DNA of 64,000 nucleotides from Elymus sibiricus (Eukaryota > Streptophyta > Magnoliopsida > Poales > Poaceae), in contig CM077665.1 of NCBI GenBank assembly GCA_039707655.1, positions 448,011,531 to 448,075,530 of the forward strand, written 5' to 3'. The notes beneath the pieces are model-generated. The model saw nothing but the letters and a program-made list of their open reading frames with translations. It was not told the origin of the DNA and searched no databases. A program made the translations under genes and the position numbers. This document shows positions 9,853-23,062 of this stretch, piece after piece; position 1 is the first letter of the stretch; every line of letters begins with the position of its first letter.

Positions 9853-12800
9853 TGCATCCAGTTTTCCCGTAACCCTCTCAACTTTTTAGCACATGCTATG
9901 TGGCTGAAATTATGATACCATGCCAATTTTCAACCATTTCAGAGTTCATTTGCATTGCTTTTCAATCTCAGGGTCTTCTTAGCTCAAAATAAATCATGAA
10001 ATGCATGAAAAATAGCAAGTGAAGTCAGAAAAGGGTTGAAAAGTGATGATGTGGCTTTGAATGCTGCATATTGAATGCAGAAAAAGTCTTGAGTTAAAAT
10101 ATGTTTAAAAATATGAAATTCCTTTGTAATAGACATGTTTTCGTCCGAAACCCTGATACTTCGAAGGAGATTGTCCAGTTTCTACACGAAGTACATCCAG
10201 TTTTTCCCGTAACCCTCTCAACTTTTTAGCACGTGCTATGTGGGTGAAATTATGACACCATGCCAATTTTCAACCATTCCAGAGTTCATTTGCAGTGCTT
10301 TTCAATCTCAGGGTCATCTTAGCTCAAAATAAATCATGAAATGCATGAAAAATAGCAAATGAAGTCAGAAAAGGGTTGAAAAGTGATGATGTGGCTTTTA
10401 ATGGTGCATATTGAATGCAGAAAAAGTCTTGAGTTAAAATATGTTTAAAAATATGAAATCCCTTTGTAATAGACGAGTTTTCGTCCGAAACCCTGATACT
10501 TTGAAGGAGATTGTCCAGTTTGTACAAGAAGTGCATCCAGTTTTTCCCGTAACCCTCTCAACTTTTCAGCTCATGCTATGTGGCTGAAATTATGATACCA
10601 TGCCAATTTTCAACCAATTCAGAGTTCATTTGCAGTGCTTTTCAATCTCAGGGTCATCTTAGCTCAAAATAAATCATGAAATGCATGAAAAATAGCAAAT
10701 GAAGTCAGAAAAGGGTTGAAAAGTGATGATGTGGCTTTGAATGGTGCATATTGAATACAGAAAAAGTCTTGAGTTAAAATATGTTTAAAATATGAAATCC
10801 CTTTTGTAATAGACGAGTTTTCGTCCGAAACCCTGATACTTCGAAGGAGATTGTCCAGTTTGTACACGAAGTGCATCCAGTTTTTCCCGTAACCCTCTCA
10901 ACTTTTTAGCACATGCTATGTCGGTGAAATTAGGATACCATGCCAATTTTCAACCATTTCAGAGTTCATTTGCAGTGCTTTTCAATTTCAGGGTCATCTT
11001 AGCTCAAAATAAATCATGAAATGCATGAAAAATAGCAAATGAAGTCAGAAAAGGGTTGAAAAGTGATGATGTGGCTTTTAATTGTGCATATTGAATGCAG
11101 AAAAAGTCTTGAGTTAAAATATGTTTAAAAATATGAAATCCCTTTGTAATAGACATGTTTTCGTCCGAAACCCTGATACTTCGAAGGAGATTGTCCAGTT
11201 TCTACACGAAGTACATCCAGTTTTTCCCGTAACCCTCTCAACTTTTTAGCACATGCTATGTGGCTGAAATTATGATACCATGACAATTTTCAACCATTCC
11301 AGAGTTCATTTGCAGTGCTTTTCAATCTCAGGGTCATCTTAGCTCAAAATAAATCATGAAATGCATGAAAAATAGCAAATGAAGTCAGAAAAGGGTTGAA
11401 AAGTGATGATGTGGCTTTTAATGGTGCATATTGAATGCAGAAAAAGTCTTGAGTTAAAATATGTTTAAAATATGAAATCCCTTTGTAATAGACGAGTTTT
11501 CGTCCGAAACCCTGATACTTCGAAGGAGATTGTCCAGTTTGTACACGAAGTGCATCCAGTTTTTCCCGTAACTTTCTCAACTTTTTAGCACATGCTATGT
11601 GGGTGAAATTATGATACCATGCCAATTTTCAACCATCTCAGAGTTCAATTGCAGTGCTTTTCAATTTCAGGGTCATCTTAGCTCAAAATAAATCATGAAA
11701 TGCATGAAAAATAGCAAATGAAGTCAGAAAAGGGTTGAAAAGTGATAATGTGGCTTTGAATGGTGCATATTGAATGCAGAAAAAGTCTTGAGTTAAAATA
11801 TGTTTAAAAATATGAAATCCCTTTGTAATAGACATGTTTTCGTCCGAAACCCTAATACTTCGAAGGAGATTGTCCAGTTTCTACACGAAGTACATCCAGT
11901 TTTTCCCGTAACCCACTCAACTTTTTAGCACATGCTATGTGGCTGAAATTATGATACCATGACAATTTTCAACCATTCCAGAGTTCATTTGCAGTGCTTT
12001 TCAATCTCAGGGTCATCTTAGCTCAAAATAAATCATGAAATGCATGAAAAATAGCAAATGAAGTCAGAAAAGGGTTGAAAAGTGATGATGTGGCTTTTAA
12101 TGGTGCATATTGAATGCAGAAAAAGTCTTGAGTTAAAATATGTTTAAAAATATGAAATCCCTTTGTAATAGACATGTTTTCGTCCGAAACCCTAATACTT
12201 CGAAGGAGATTGTCCAGTTTCTACACGAAGTACATCCAGTTTTTCCCGTAACCCTCTCAACTTTTTAGCACATGCTATGTGGGGTTAATTATGATACCTT
12301 GCCAATTTTCAACCATTCCAAAGTTCATTTGCAGTGCTTTTCAATCTCAGGGTCATCTTAGCTCAAAATAAATCATGAAATGCATGAAAAATAGCAAATG
12401 AAGTCAGAAAAGGGTTGAAAAGTGATGATGTGGCTTTGAATGGTGCATATTGAATGCAGAAAAAGTCTTGAGTTAAAATATGTTTAAAAATATGAAATCC
12501 CTTTGTAATAGACATGTTTTCGTCCAAAACCCTAATACTTCGAAGGAGATTGTCCAGTTTCTACACGAAGTACATCCAGTTTTTCCCGTAACCCTCTCAA
12601 CTTTTTAGCACATGCTATGTGGGTGAAATTATGATACCATGCCAATTTTCAACCATTCCAGAGTTCATTTGCAGTGCTTTTCAATCTCAGGGTCATCTTA
12701 GCTCAAAATAAATCATGAAATGCATGAAAAATAGCAAATGAAGTTAGAAAAGGGTTGAAAAGTGATGATGTGGCTTTGAATGGTGCATATTGAATGCAGA

Positions 12801-12910
12801 AAAAGTCTTGAGTTAAAATATGTTTAAAAATATGAAATGCCTTTGTAATAGACGAGTTTTCGTCCGAAACCCTGATACTTCGAAGGAGATTGTCCAGTTT
12901 GTACATGAAG
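9853..12910. repeat. HOR unit 3: 9 monomers with divergent 'agctcatg' variant
   Basis: This unit is 3,058 bp. M1 (9853) carries the private 'aatgctgcat'. M2 (10193) ends in 'gtacaagaag'. A divergent monomer (10533) has 'ttttcagctcatg', 'aatacag', A4 and an extra T in 'ccttttgtaat'. The next (about 10873) is M4-like with 'aattagg'. The following monomer (about 11213) begins as M5 and ends as M3. M4, M5, M6 ('ggggttaatt') and M7 (12570) complete the unit. The M7 copy has private 'aagttag' and 'aaatgcc'. Its partner is 60471-63528. Confidence 0.75.
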
Positions 12911-15628
12911 TGCATCCAGTTTTCCCGTAACCCTCTCAACTTTTTAGCACATGCTATGTGGGTGAAATTATGATACCATGCCAATTTTCAACCATTCCAG
13001 AGTTCATTTGCAGTGCTTTTCAATCTCAGGGTCATCTTAGCTCAAAATAAATCATGAAATGCATGAAAAATAGCAAATGAACTCAGAAAAGGGTTGAAAA
13101 GTGATGATGTGGCTTTGAATGGTGCATATTGAATGCAGAAAAAGTCTTGAGTTAAAATATGTTTAAAAATATGAAATCCCTTTGTAATAGACGAGTTTTC
13201 GTCCGAAACCCTGATACTTCGAAGGAGATTGTCCAGTTTCTACACGAAGTACATCCAGTTTTTCCCGTAACCCTCTCAACTTTTTAGCACGTGCTATGTG
13301 GGTGAAATTATGACACCATGCCAATTTTCAACCATTCCAGAGTTCATTTGCATTGCTTTTCAATCTCAGGGTCATCTTAGCTCAAAATAAATCATGAAAT
13401 GCATGAAAAATAGCAAGTGAAGTCAGAAAAGGGTTGAAAAGTGATGATGTGGCTTTGAATGGTGCATATTGAATGCAGAAAAAGTCTTGAGTTAAAATAT
13501 GTTTAAAAATATGAAATTCCTTTGTAATAGACATGTTTTCGTCCGAAACCCTGATACTTCGAAGGAGATTGTCCAGTTTCTACACGAAGTACATCCAGTT
13601 TTTCCCGTAACCCTCTCAACTTTTTAGCACGTGCTATGTGGGTGAAATTATGACACCATGCCAATTTTCAACCATTCCAGAGTTCATTTGCAGTGCTTTT
13701 CAATCTCAGGGTCATCTTAGCTCAAAATAAATCATGAAATGCATGAAAAATAGCAAATGAAGTCAGAAAAGGGTTGAAAAGTGATGATGTGGCTTTTAAT
13801 GGTGCATATTGAATGCAGAAAAAGTCTTGAGTTAAAATATGTTTAAAAATATGAAATCCCTTTGTAATAGACGAGTTTTCGTCCGAAACCCTGATACTTC
13901 GAAGGAGATTGTCCAGTTTGTACACGAAGTGCATCCAGTTTTTCCCGTAACCCTCTCAACTTTTTAGCACATGCTATGTGGGTGAAATTATGATACCATG
14001 CTAATTCTCAACGATTTCAGAGTTCATTTGCAGTGCTTTTCAATCTCAGGGTCATCTTAGCTCAAAATAAATCATGAAATGCATGAAAAATAGCAAATGA
14101 AGTCAGAAAAGGGTTGAAAAGTGATGATGTGGCTTTTAATGGTGCATATTGAATGCAGAAAAAGTCTTGAGTTAAAATATGTTTAAAATATGAAATCCCT
14201 TTGTAATAGACGAGTTTTCGTTCGAAACCCTGATACTTCGAAGGAGATTGTCCAGTTTGTACACGAAGTGCATCCAGTTTTTCCCGTAACTTTCTCAACT
14301 TTTTAGCACATGCTATGTGGGTGAAATTATGATACCATGCCAATTTTCAACCATTTCAGAGTTCATTTGCAGTGCTTTTCAATTTCAGGGTCATCTTAGC
14401 TCAAAATAAATCATGAAATGCATGAAAAATAGCAAATGAAGTCAGAAAAGGGTTGAAAAGTGATAATGTGGCTTTGAATGGTGCATATTGAATGCAGAAA
14501 AAGTCTTGAGTTAAAATATGTTTAAAAATATGAAATCCCTTTGTAATAGACATGTTTTCGTCCGAAACCCTGATACTTCGAAGGAGATTGTCCAGTTTCT
14601 ACACGAAGTACATCTAGTTTTTCCCGTAACCCTCTCAACTTTTTAGCACATGCTATGTGGCTGAAATTATGATACCATGACAATTTTCAACCATTCCAGA
14701 GTTCATTTGCAGTGCTTTTCAATCTCAGGGTCATCTTAGCTCAAAATAAATCATGAAATGCATGAAAAATAGCAAATGAAGTCAGAAAAGGGTTGAAAAG
14801 TGATGATGTGGATTTTAATGGTGCATATTGAATGCAGAAAAAGTCTTGAGTTAAAATATGTTTAAAAATATGAAATCCCTTTGTAATAGACGAGTTTTCG
14901 TCCGAAACCCTGATACTTCGAAGGAGATTGTCCAGTTTGTACACAAAGTGCATCCAGTTTTTCCCGTAACCCTCTCAACTTTTTAGCACATGCTATGTGG
15001 GTGAAATTATGATACCATGCCAATTTTCAACGATTTCAGAGTTCATTTGCAGTGCTTTTCAATCTCAGGGTCATCTTAGATCAAAATAAATCATGAAATG
15101 CATGAAAAATAGCAAATGAAGTCAGAAAAGGGTTGAAAAGTGATGATGTGGCTTTGAATGGTGCATATTGAATGCAGAAAAAGTCTTGAGTTAAAATATG
15201 TTTAAAAATATGAAATCCCTTTGTAATAGACATGTTTTCGTCCGAAACCCTAATACTTCGAAGGAGATTGTCCAGTTTCTACACGAAGTACATCCAGTTT
15301 TTCCCGTAACCCTCTCAACTTTTTAGCACATGCTATGTGGGTGAAATTATGATACCATGCCAATTTTCAACCATTCCAGAGTTCATTTGCAGTGCTTTTC
15401 AATCTCAGGGTCATCTTAGCTCAAAATAAATCATGAAATGCATGAAAAATAGCAAATGAACTCAGAAAAGGGTTGAAAAGTGATGATGTGGCTTTGAATG
15501 GTGCATATTGAATGCAGAAAAAGTCTTGAGTTAAAATATGTTTAAAAATATGAAATCCCTTTGTAATAGACGAGTTTTCGTCCGAAACCCTGATACTTCG
15601 AAGGAGATTGTCCAGTTTGTACATGAAG
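12911..15628. repeat. HOR unit 4: 8 monomers beginning with two hybrids
   Basis: This unit is 2,718 bp. The first monomer has the M1 start (T4) but then g53, c88, 'aactcag' and 'acgag' as in M7, and ends with 'ctacacgaag' as in M1 or M4-M6. The second has the M2 start ('gcacgtgc', 'gacacc') and an M1 body (t104, g168, 'aattcc'). M2 (13589), M3 (about 13929, 'ctaattctc'), M4, an M5 with 'gtggatttt' and a B-type end, a hybrid of M3 and M6 ('cgatttcag', then 'cctaat') and M7 ('aactcag') follow. The 50.6-kb duplication stops matching inside its first monomer, at 12962. Confidence 0.75.
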
Positions 15629-17666
15629 TGCATCCAGTTTTCCCGTAACCCTCTCAACTTTTTAGCACATGCTATGTGGCTGAAATTATGATACCATGCC
15701 AATTTTCAACCATTTCAGAGTTCATTTGCATTGCTTTTCAATCTCAGGGTCTTCTTAGCTCAAAATAAATCATGAAATGCATGAAAAATAGCAAGTGAAG
15801 TCAGAAAAGGGTTGAAAAGTGATGATGTGGCTTTGAATGGTGCATATTGAATGCAGAAAAAGTCTTGAGTTAAAATATGTTTAAAAATATGAAATTCCTT
15901 TGTAATAGACATGTTTTCGTCCGAAACCCTGATACTTCGAAGGAGATTGTCCAGTTTCTACACGAAGTACATCCAGTTTTTCCCGTAACCCTCTCAACTT
16001 TTTAGCACGTGCTATGTGGGTGAAATTATGACACCATGCCAATTTTCAACCATTCCATTGTTCATTTGCAGTGCTTTTCAATCTCAGGGTCATCTTAGCT
16101 CAAAATAAATCATGAAATGCATGAAAAATAGCAAATGAAGTCAGAAAAGGGTTGAAAAGTGATGATGTGGCTTTTAATGGTGCATATTGAATGCAGAAAA
16201 AGTCTTGAGTTAAAATATGTTTAAAAATATGAAATCCCTTTGTAATAGACGAGTTTTCGTCCGAAACCCTGATACTTCGAAGGAGATTGTCCAGTTTGTA
16301 CACGAAGTGCATCCAGTTTTTCCCGTAACCCTCTCAACTTTTTAGCACATGCTATGTGGGTGAAATTATGATACCATGCCAATTTTCAACGATTTCAGAG
16401 TTCATTTGCAGTGCTTTTCAATCTCAGGGTCATCTTAGCTCAAAATAAATCATGAAATGCATGAAAAATAGCAAATGAAGTCAGAAAAGGGTTGAAAAGT
16501 GATGATGTGGCTTTTAATGGTGCATATTGAATGCAGAAAAAGTCTTGAGTTAAAATATGTTTAAAATATGAAATCCCTTTGTAATAGACGAGTTTTCGTT
16601 CGAAACCCTGATACTTCGAAGGAGATTGTCCAGTTTGTACACGAAGTGCATCCAGTTTTTCCCTTAACTTTCTCAACTTTTTAGCACATGCTATGTGGGT
16701 GAAATTATGATACCATGCCAATTTTCAACCATTTCAGAGTTCATTTGCAGTGCTTTTCAATTTCAGGGTCATCTTAGCTCAAAATAAATCATGAAATGCA
16801 TGAAAAATAGCAAATGAAGTCAGAAAAGGGTTGAAAAGTGATCATGTGGCTTTGAATGGTGCATATTGAATGCAGAAAAAGTCTTGAGTTAAAATATGTT
16901 TAAAAATATGAAATCCCTTTGTAATAGACATGTTTTCGTCCGAAACCCTGATACTTCGAAGGAGATTGTCCAGTTTCTACACGAAGTACATCCAGTTTTT
17001 CCCGTAACCCTCTCAACTTTTTAGCACATGCTATGTGGCTGAAATTATGATACCATGACAATTTTCAACAATTCCAGAGTTCATTTGCAGTGCTTTTCAA
17101 TCTCAGGGTCATCTTAGCTCAAAATAAATCATGAAATGCATGAAAAATAGCAAATGAAGTCAGAAAAGGGTTGAAAAGTGATGATGTGGATTTTAATGGT
17201 GCATATTGAATGCAGAAAAAGTCTTGAGTTAAAATATGTTTAAAAATATGAAATCCCTTTGTAATAGACATGTTTTCGTCCGAAACCCTAATACTTCGAA
17301 GGAGATTGTCCAGTTTCTACACGAAGTACATCCAGTTTTTCCCGTAACCCTCTCAACTTTTTAGCACATGCTATGTGGGTGAAATTATGATACCATGCCA
17401 ATTTTCAACCATTCCAGAGTTCATTTGCAGTGCTTTTCAATCTCAGGGTCATCTTAGCTCAAAATAAATCATGAAATGCATGAAAAATAGCAAATGAAGT
17501 CAGAAAAGGGTTGAAAAGTGATGATGTGGCTTTGAATGGTGCATATTGAATGCAGAAAAAGTCTTGAGTTAAAATATGTTTAAAAATATGAAATCCCTTT
17601 GTAATAGACGAGTTTTCGTCCGAAACCCAGATACTTCGAAGGAGATTGTCCAGTTTGTACATGAAG
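15629..17666. repeat. HOR unit 5: 6 monomers, M6 missing
   Basis: This unit is 2,038 bp, in the order M1, M2, M3, M4, M5, M7. The M5 copy has 'gtggatttt' and ends with the M6-like 'cctaat', followed directly by M7, which fits loss of one monomer by crossover between M5 and M6. Private marks are 'attccattgttc' near 16055, 'cccttaac' near 16660 and 'gatcatg' near 16840. The M3 copy has 'gttcgaaa', shared with 14220, 30528 and 45137. Confidence 0.75.
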
Positions 17667-20043
17667 TGCATCCAGTTTTCCCGTAACCCTCTCAACTTTT
17701 TAGCACATGCTATGTGGCTGAAATTATGATACCATGCCAATTTTCAACCATTTCAGAGTTCATTTGCATTGCTTTTCAATCTCAGGGTCTTCTTAGCCCA
17801 AAATAAATCATGAAATGCATGAAAAATAGCAAGTGAAGTCAGAAAAGGGTTGAAAAGTGATGATGTGGCTTTGAATGGTGCATATTGAATGCAGAAAAAG
17901 TCTTGAGTTAAAATATGTTTAAAAATATGAAATTCCTTTGTAATAGACATGTTTTCGTCCGAAACCCTGATACTTCGAAGGAAATTGTCCAGTTTCTACA
18001 CGAAGTACATCCAGTTTTTCCCGTAACCCTCTCAACTTTTTAGCACGTGCTATGTGGGTGAAATTATGACACCATGCCAATTTTCAACCATTCCAGAGTT
18101 CATTTGCAGTGCTTTTCAATCTCAGGGTCATCTTAGCTCAAAATAAATCATGAAATGCATGAAAAATAGCAAATGAAGTCAGAAAAGGGTTGAAAAGTGA
18201 TGATGTGGCTTTTAATGTTGCATATTGAATGCAGAAAAAGTCTTGAGTTAAAATATGTTTAAAATATGAAATCCCTTTGTAATAGACGAGTTTTCGTCCG
18301 AAACCCTGATACTTCGAAGGAGATTGTCCAGTTTGTACACGAAGTGCATCCAGTTTTTCCCGTAACCCTCTCAACTTTTTAGCACATGCTATGTGGGTGA
18401 AATTATGATACCATGCCAATTTTCAACGATTTCAGAGTTCATTTGCAGTGCTTTTCAATCTCAGGGTCATCTTAGCTCAAAATAAATCATGAAATGCATG
18501 AAAAATAGCAAATGAAGTCAGAAAAGGGTTGAAAAGTGATGATGTGGCTTTTAATGGTGCATATTGAATGCAGAAAAAGTCTTGAGTTAAAATATGTTTA
18601 AAATATGAAATCCCTTTGTAATAGATGAGTTTTCGTCCGAAACCCTGATACTTCGAAGGAGATTGTCCAGTTTGTACACGAAGTGCATCCAGTTTTAACC
18701 GTAACTTTCTCCACTTTTTAGCACATGCTATGTGGGTGAAATTATGATACCATGCCAATTTTCAACCATTTCAGAGTTCATTTGCAGTGCTTTTCAATTT
18801 CAGGGTCATCTTAGCTCAAAATAAATCATGAAATGCATGAAAAATAGCAAATGAAGTCAGAAAAGGGTTGAAAAGTGATAATGTGGCTTTGAATGGTGCA
18901 TATTGAATGCAGAAAAAGTCTTGAGTTAAAATATGTTTAAAAATATGAAATCCCTTTGTAATAGACATGTTTTCGTCCGAAACCCTGATACTTCGAAGGA
19001 GATTGTCCAGTTTCTACACGAAGTACATCCAGTTTTTCCCGTAACCCTCTCAACTTTTTAGCACATGCTATGTGGCTGAAATTATGATACCATGACAATT
19101 TTCAACCATTCCAGAGTTCATTTGCAGTGCTTTTCAATCTCAGGGTCATCTTAGCTCAAAATAAATCATGAAATGCATGAAAAATAGCAAATGAAGTCAG
19201 AAAAGGGTTGAAAAGTGATGATGTGGCTTTTAATGGTGCATATTGAATGCAGAAAAAGTCTTGAGTTAAAATATGTTTAAAAATATGAAATCCCTTTGTA
19301 ATAGACATGTTTTCGTCCGAAATCCTAATACTTCGAAGGAGATTGTCCAGTTTCTACACGAAGTACATCCAGTTTTTCCCGTAACCCTCTCAACTTTTTA
19401 GCACATGCTATGTGGGTGAAATTATGATACCATGACAATTTTCAACCATTCCAGAGTTCATTTGCAGTGCTTTTCAATCTCAGGGTCATCTTAGCTCAAA
19501 ATAAATCATGAAATGCATGAAAAATAGCAAATGAAGTCAGAAAAGGGTTGAAAAGTGATGATGTGGCTTTGAATGGTGCATATTGAATGCAGAAAAAGTC
19601 TTGAGTTAAAATATGTTTAAAAATATGAAATCCCTTTGTTATAGACATGTTTTCGTCCGAAACCCTAATACTTCGAAGGAGATTGTCCAGTTTCTACACG
19701 AAGTACATCCAGTTTTTCCCGTAACCCTCTCAACTTTTTAGCACATGCTATGTGGGTGAAATTATGATACCATGCCAATTTTCAACCATTCCAGAGTTCA
19801 TTTGCAGTGCTTTTCAATCTCAGGGTCATCTTAGCTCAAAATAAATCATGAAATGCATGAAAAATAGCAAATGAAGTCAGAAAAGGGTTGAAAAGTGATG
19901 ATGTGGCTTTGAATGGTGCATATTGAATGCAGACAAAGTCTTGAGTTAAAATATGTTTAAAAATATGAAATCCCTTTGTAATAGACGAGTTTTCGTCCGA
20001 AACCCTGATACTTCGAAGGAGATTGTCCAGTTTGTACATGAAG
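17667..20043. repeat. HOR unit 6: canonical 7-monomer unit
   Basis: This unit is 2,377 bp, with M1 to M7 in order. The M2 and M3 copies both have A4 and the M1 start has T4, giving three single-base losses from 7 x 340. The M4 copy carries the rare 'ttttaaccgtaac' and 'ttctccac' (about 18692-18715), shared only with units at 31936, 46545 and 48922. This links those four units as one sub-lineage. The M7 copy carries 'gcagacaaag', shared with the unit ending at 21741. Confidence 0.8.
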
Positions 20044-23000
20044 TGCATCCAGTTTTCCCGTAACCCTCTCAACTTTTTAGCACATGCTATGTGGCTGAAA
20101 TTATGATACCATGCCAATTTTCAACCATTTCAGAGTTCATTTGCATTGCTTTTCAATCTCAGGGTCTTCTTAGCTCAAAATAAATCATGAAATGCATGAA
20201 AAATAGCAAGTGAAGTCAGAAAAGGGTTGAAAAGTGATGATGTGGCTTTGAATGGTGCATATTGAATGCAGAAAAAGTCTTGAGTTAAAATATGCTTAAA
20301 AATATGAAATTCCTTTGTAATAGACATGTTTTCGTCCGAAACCCTGATACTTCGAAGGAGATTGTCCAGTTTCTACACGAAGTACATCCAGTTTTTCCCG
20401 TAACCCTCTCAACTTTTTAGCACGTCCTATGTGGGTGAAATTATGACACCATGCCAATTTTCAACCATTCCAGAGTTCATTTGCAGTGCTTTTCAATCTC
20501 AGGGTCATCTTAGCTCAAAATAAATCATGAAATGCATGAAAAATAGCAAATGAAGTCAGAAAAGGGTTGAAAAGTGATGATGTGGCTTTTAATGGTGCAT
20601 ATTGAATGCAGAAAAAGTCTTGAGTTAAAATATGTTTAAAAATATGAAATCCCTTTGTAATAGACGAGTTTTCGTCCGAAACCCTGATACTTCGAAGGAG
20701 ATTGTCCAGTTTGTACACGAAGTGCATCCAGTTTTTCCCGTAACCCTCTCAACTTTTTAGCACATGCTATGTGGGTGAAATTATGATACCATGCCAATTT
20801 TCAACGATTTCAGAGTTCATTTGCAGTGCTTTTCAATCTCAGGGTCATCTTAGCTCAAAATAAATCATGAAATGCATGAAAAATAGCAAATGAAGTCAGA
20901 AAAGGGTTGAAAAGTGATGATGTGGCTTTTAATGGTGCATATTGAATGCAGAAAAAGTCTTGAGTTAAAATATGTTTATAATATGAAATCCCTTTGTAAT
21001 AGACGAGTTTTCGTCCGAAACCCTGATACTTCGAAGGAGATTGTCCAGTTTGTACACGAAGTGCATCCAGTTTTTCCCGTAACTTTCTCAACTTTTTAGC
21101 ACATGCTATGTGGGTGAAATTATGATACCATGCCAATTTTCAACCATTTCAGAGTTCAATTGCAGTGCTTTTCAATTTCAGGGTCATCTTAGCTCAAAAT
21201 AAATCATGAAATGCATGAAAAATAGCAAATGAAGTCAGAAAAGGGTTGAAAAGTGATAATGTGGCTTTGAATGGTGCATATTGAATGCAGAAAAAGTCTT
21301 GAGTTAAAATATGTTTAAAAATATGAAATCCCTTTGTAATAGACATGTTTTCGTCCGAAACCCTAATACTTCGAAGGAGATTGTCCAGTTTCTACACGAA
21401 GTACATCCAGTTTTTCCCGTAACCCTCTCAACTTTTTAGCACATGCTATGTGGGTGAAATTATGATACCATGCCAATTTTCAACCATTCCAGAGTTCATT
21501 TGCAGTGCTTTTCAATCTCAGGGTCATCTTAGCTCAAAATAAATCATGAAATGCATGAAAAATAGCAAATGAAGTCAGAAAAGGGTTGAAAAGTGATGAT
21601 GTGGCTTTGAATGGTGCATATTGAATGCAGACAAAGTCTTGAGTTAAAATATGTTTAAAAATATGAAATCCCTTTGTAATAGACGAGTTTTCGTCCGAAA
21701 CCCTGATACTTCGAAGGAGATTGTCCAGTTTGTACATGAAGTGCATCCAGTTTTCCCGTAACCCTCTCAACTTTTTAGCACATGCTATGTGGCTGAAATT
21801 ATGATACCATGCCAATTTTCAACCATTTCAGAGTTCATTTGCATTGCTTTTCAATCTCAGGGTCTTCTTAGCTCAAAATAAATCATGAAATGCATGAAAA
21901 ATAGCAAGTGAAGTCAGAAAAGGGTTGAAAAGTGATGATGTGGCTTTGAATGGTGCATATTGAATGCAGAAAAAGTCTTGAGTTAAAATATGCTTAAAAA
22001 TATGAAATTCCTTTGTAATAGACATGTTTTCGTCCGAAACCCTGATACTTCGAAGGAGATTGTCCAGTTTCTACACGAAGTACATCCAGTTTTTCCCGTA
22101 ACCCTCTCAACTTTTTAGCACGTGCTATGTGGGTGAAATTATGACACCATGCCAATTTTCAACCATTCCAGAGTTCATTTGCAGTGCTTTTCAATCTCAG
22201 GGTCATCTTAGCTCAAAATAAATCATGAAATGCATGAAAAATAGCAAATGAAGTCAGAAAAGGGTTGAAAAGTGATGATGTGGCTTTTAATGGTGCATAT
22301 TGAATGCAGAAAAAGTCTTGAGTTAAAATATGTTTAAAAATATGAAATCCCTTTGTAATAGACGAGTTTTCGTCCGAAACCCTGATACTTCGAAGGAGAT
22401 TGTCCAGTTTGTACACGAAGTGCATCCAGTTTTTCCCGTAACCCTCTCAACTTTTTAGCACATGCTATGTGGGTGAAATTATGATATCATGCCAATTTTC
22501 AACGATTTCAGAGTTCATTTGCAGTGCTTTTCAATCTCAGGGTCATCTTAGCTCAAAATAAATCATGAAATGCATGAAAAATAGCAAATGAAGTCAGAAA
22601 AGGGTTGAAAAGTGATGATGTGGCTTTTAATGGTGCATATTGAATGCAGAAAAAGTCTTGAGTTAAAATATGTTTAAAATATGAAATCCCTTTGTAATAG
22701 ACGAGTTTTCGTCCGAAACCCTGATACTTCGAAGGAGATTGTCCAGTTTGTACACGAAGTGCATCCAGTTTTTCCCGTAACTTTCTCAACTTTTTAGCAC
22801 ATGCTATGTGGGTGAAATTATGATACCATGCCAATTTTCAACCATTTCAGAGTTCAATTGCAGTGCTTTTCAATTTCAGGGTCATCTTAGCTCAAAATAA
22901 ATCATGAAATGCATGAAAAATAGCAAATGAAGTCAGAAAAGGGTTGAAAAGTGATAATGTGGCTTTGAATGGTGCATATTGAATGCAGAAAAAGTCTTGA

Positions 23001-23062
23001 GTTAAAATATGTTTAAAAATATGAAATCCCTTTGTAATAGACATGTTTTCGTCCGAAACCCT
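19641..23062. repeat. 5-monomer tandem duplication, 1,698-bp offset
   Basis: Bases 19641-21364 match 21339-23062 at an offset of 1,698 bp. The flanking mismatches that bound the match are 19640/21338 (t/a) and 21365/23063 (a/g). Inside I saw three single-base differences: 20426/22124, 20789/22487 and 20979/22677. Both copies carry the rare 'gcagacaaag' (19934 and 21632) and 'atgctta' in place of 'atgttta'. This is a recent tandem duplication of a shortened unit. Confidence 0.85.
20044..21741. repeat. HOR unit 7: 5 monomers, M5 and M6 missing
   Basis: This unit is 1,698 bp, in the order M1, M2, M3, M4, M7. The M4 copy starts normally ('actttctc', 'gataatg') but ends with 'cctaat' as in M6, so the two missing monomers were removed by recombination between the middle of M4 and the 3' end of M6. 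Private marks are 'cacgtcc' (20426) and 'gtttataatatg' (20979). Confidence 0.78.

Larger units (their letters stand above)
1..12961. repeat. Left copy of a 149-monomer-offset (50,618 bp) duplication
   Basis: Bases 1-12961 match 50619-63579 at an offset of 50,618 bp, with monomer order and private marks kept: 1,020-bp block x3, 'gcaaattgaa', 'ttcgccga', 'gtagggttaatt', 'aatgctgcat' and 'ggggttaatt'. I saw two single-base differences, 7879/58497 (t/c) and 10922/61540 (c/g). The match ends at 12962/63580 (g/c). The left end lies outside the window, so the duplicated length is at least 12,961 bp. Confidence 0.88.

Noticed and set aside
20914..21099. Plus-strand open frame of 61 codons
   Set aside because: It exists in one monomer only because of the single-base change at 20979 ('tttataata'), which removes a stop present in the sister copy. 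It is chance.
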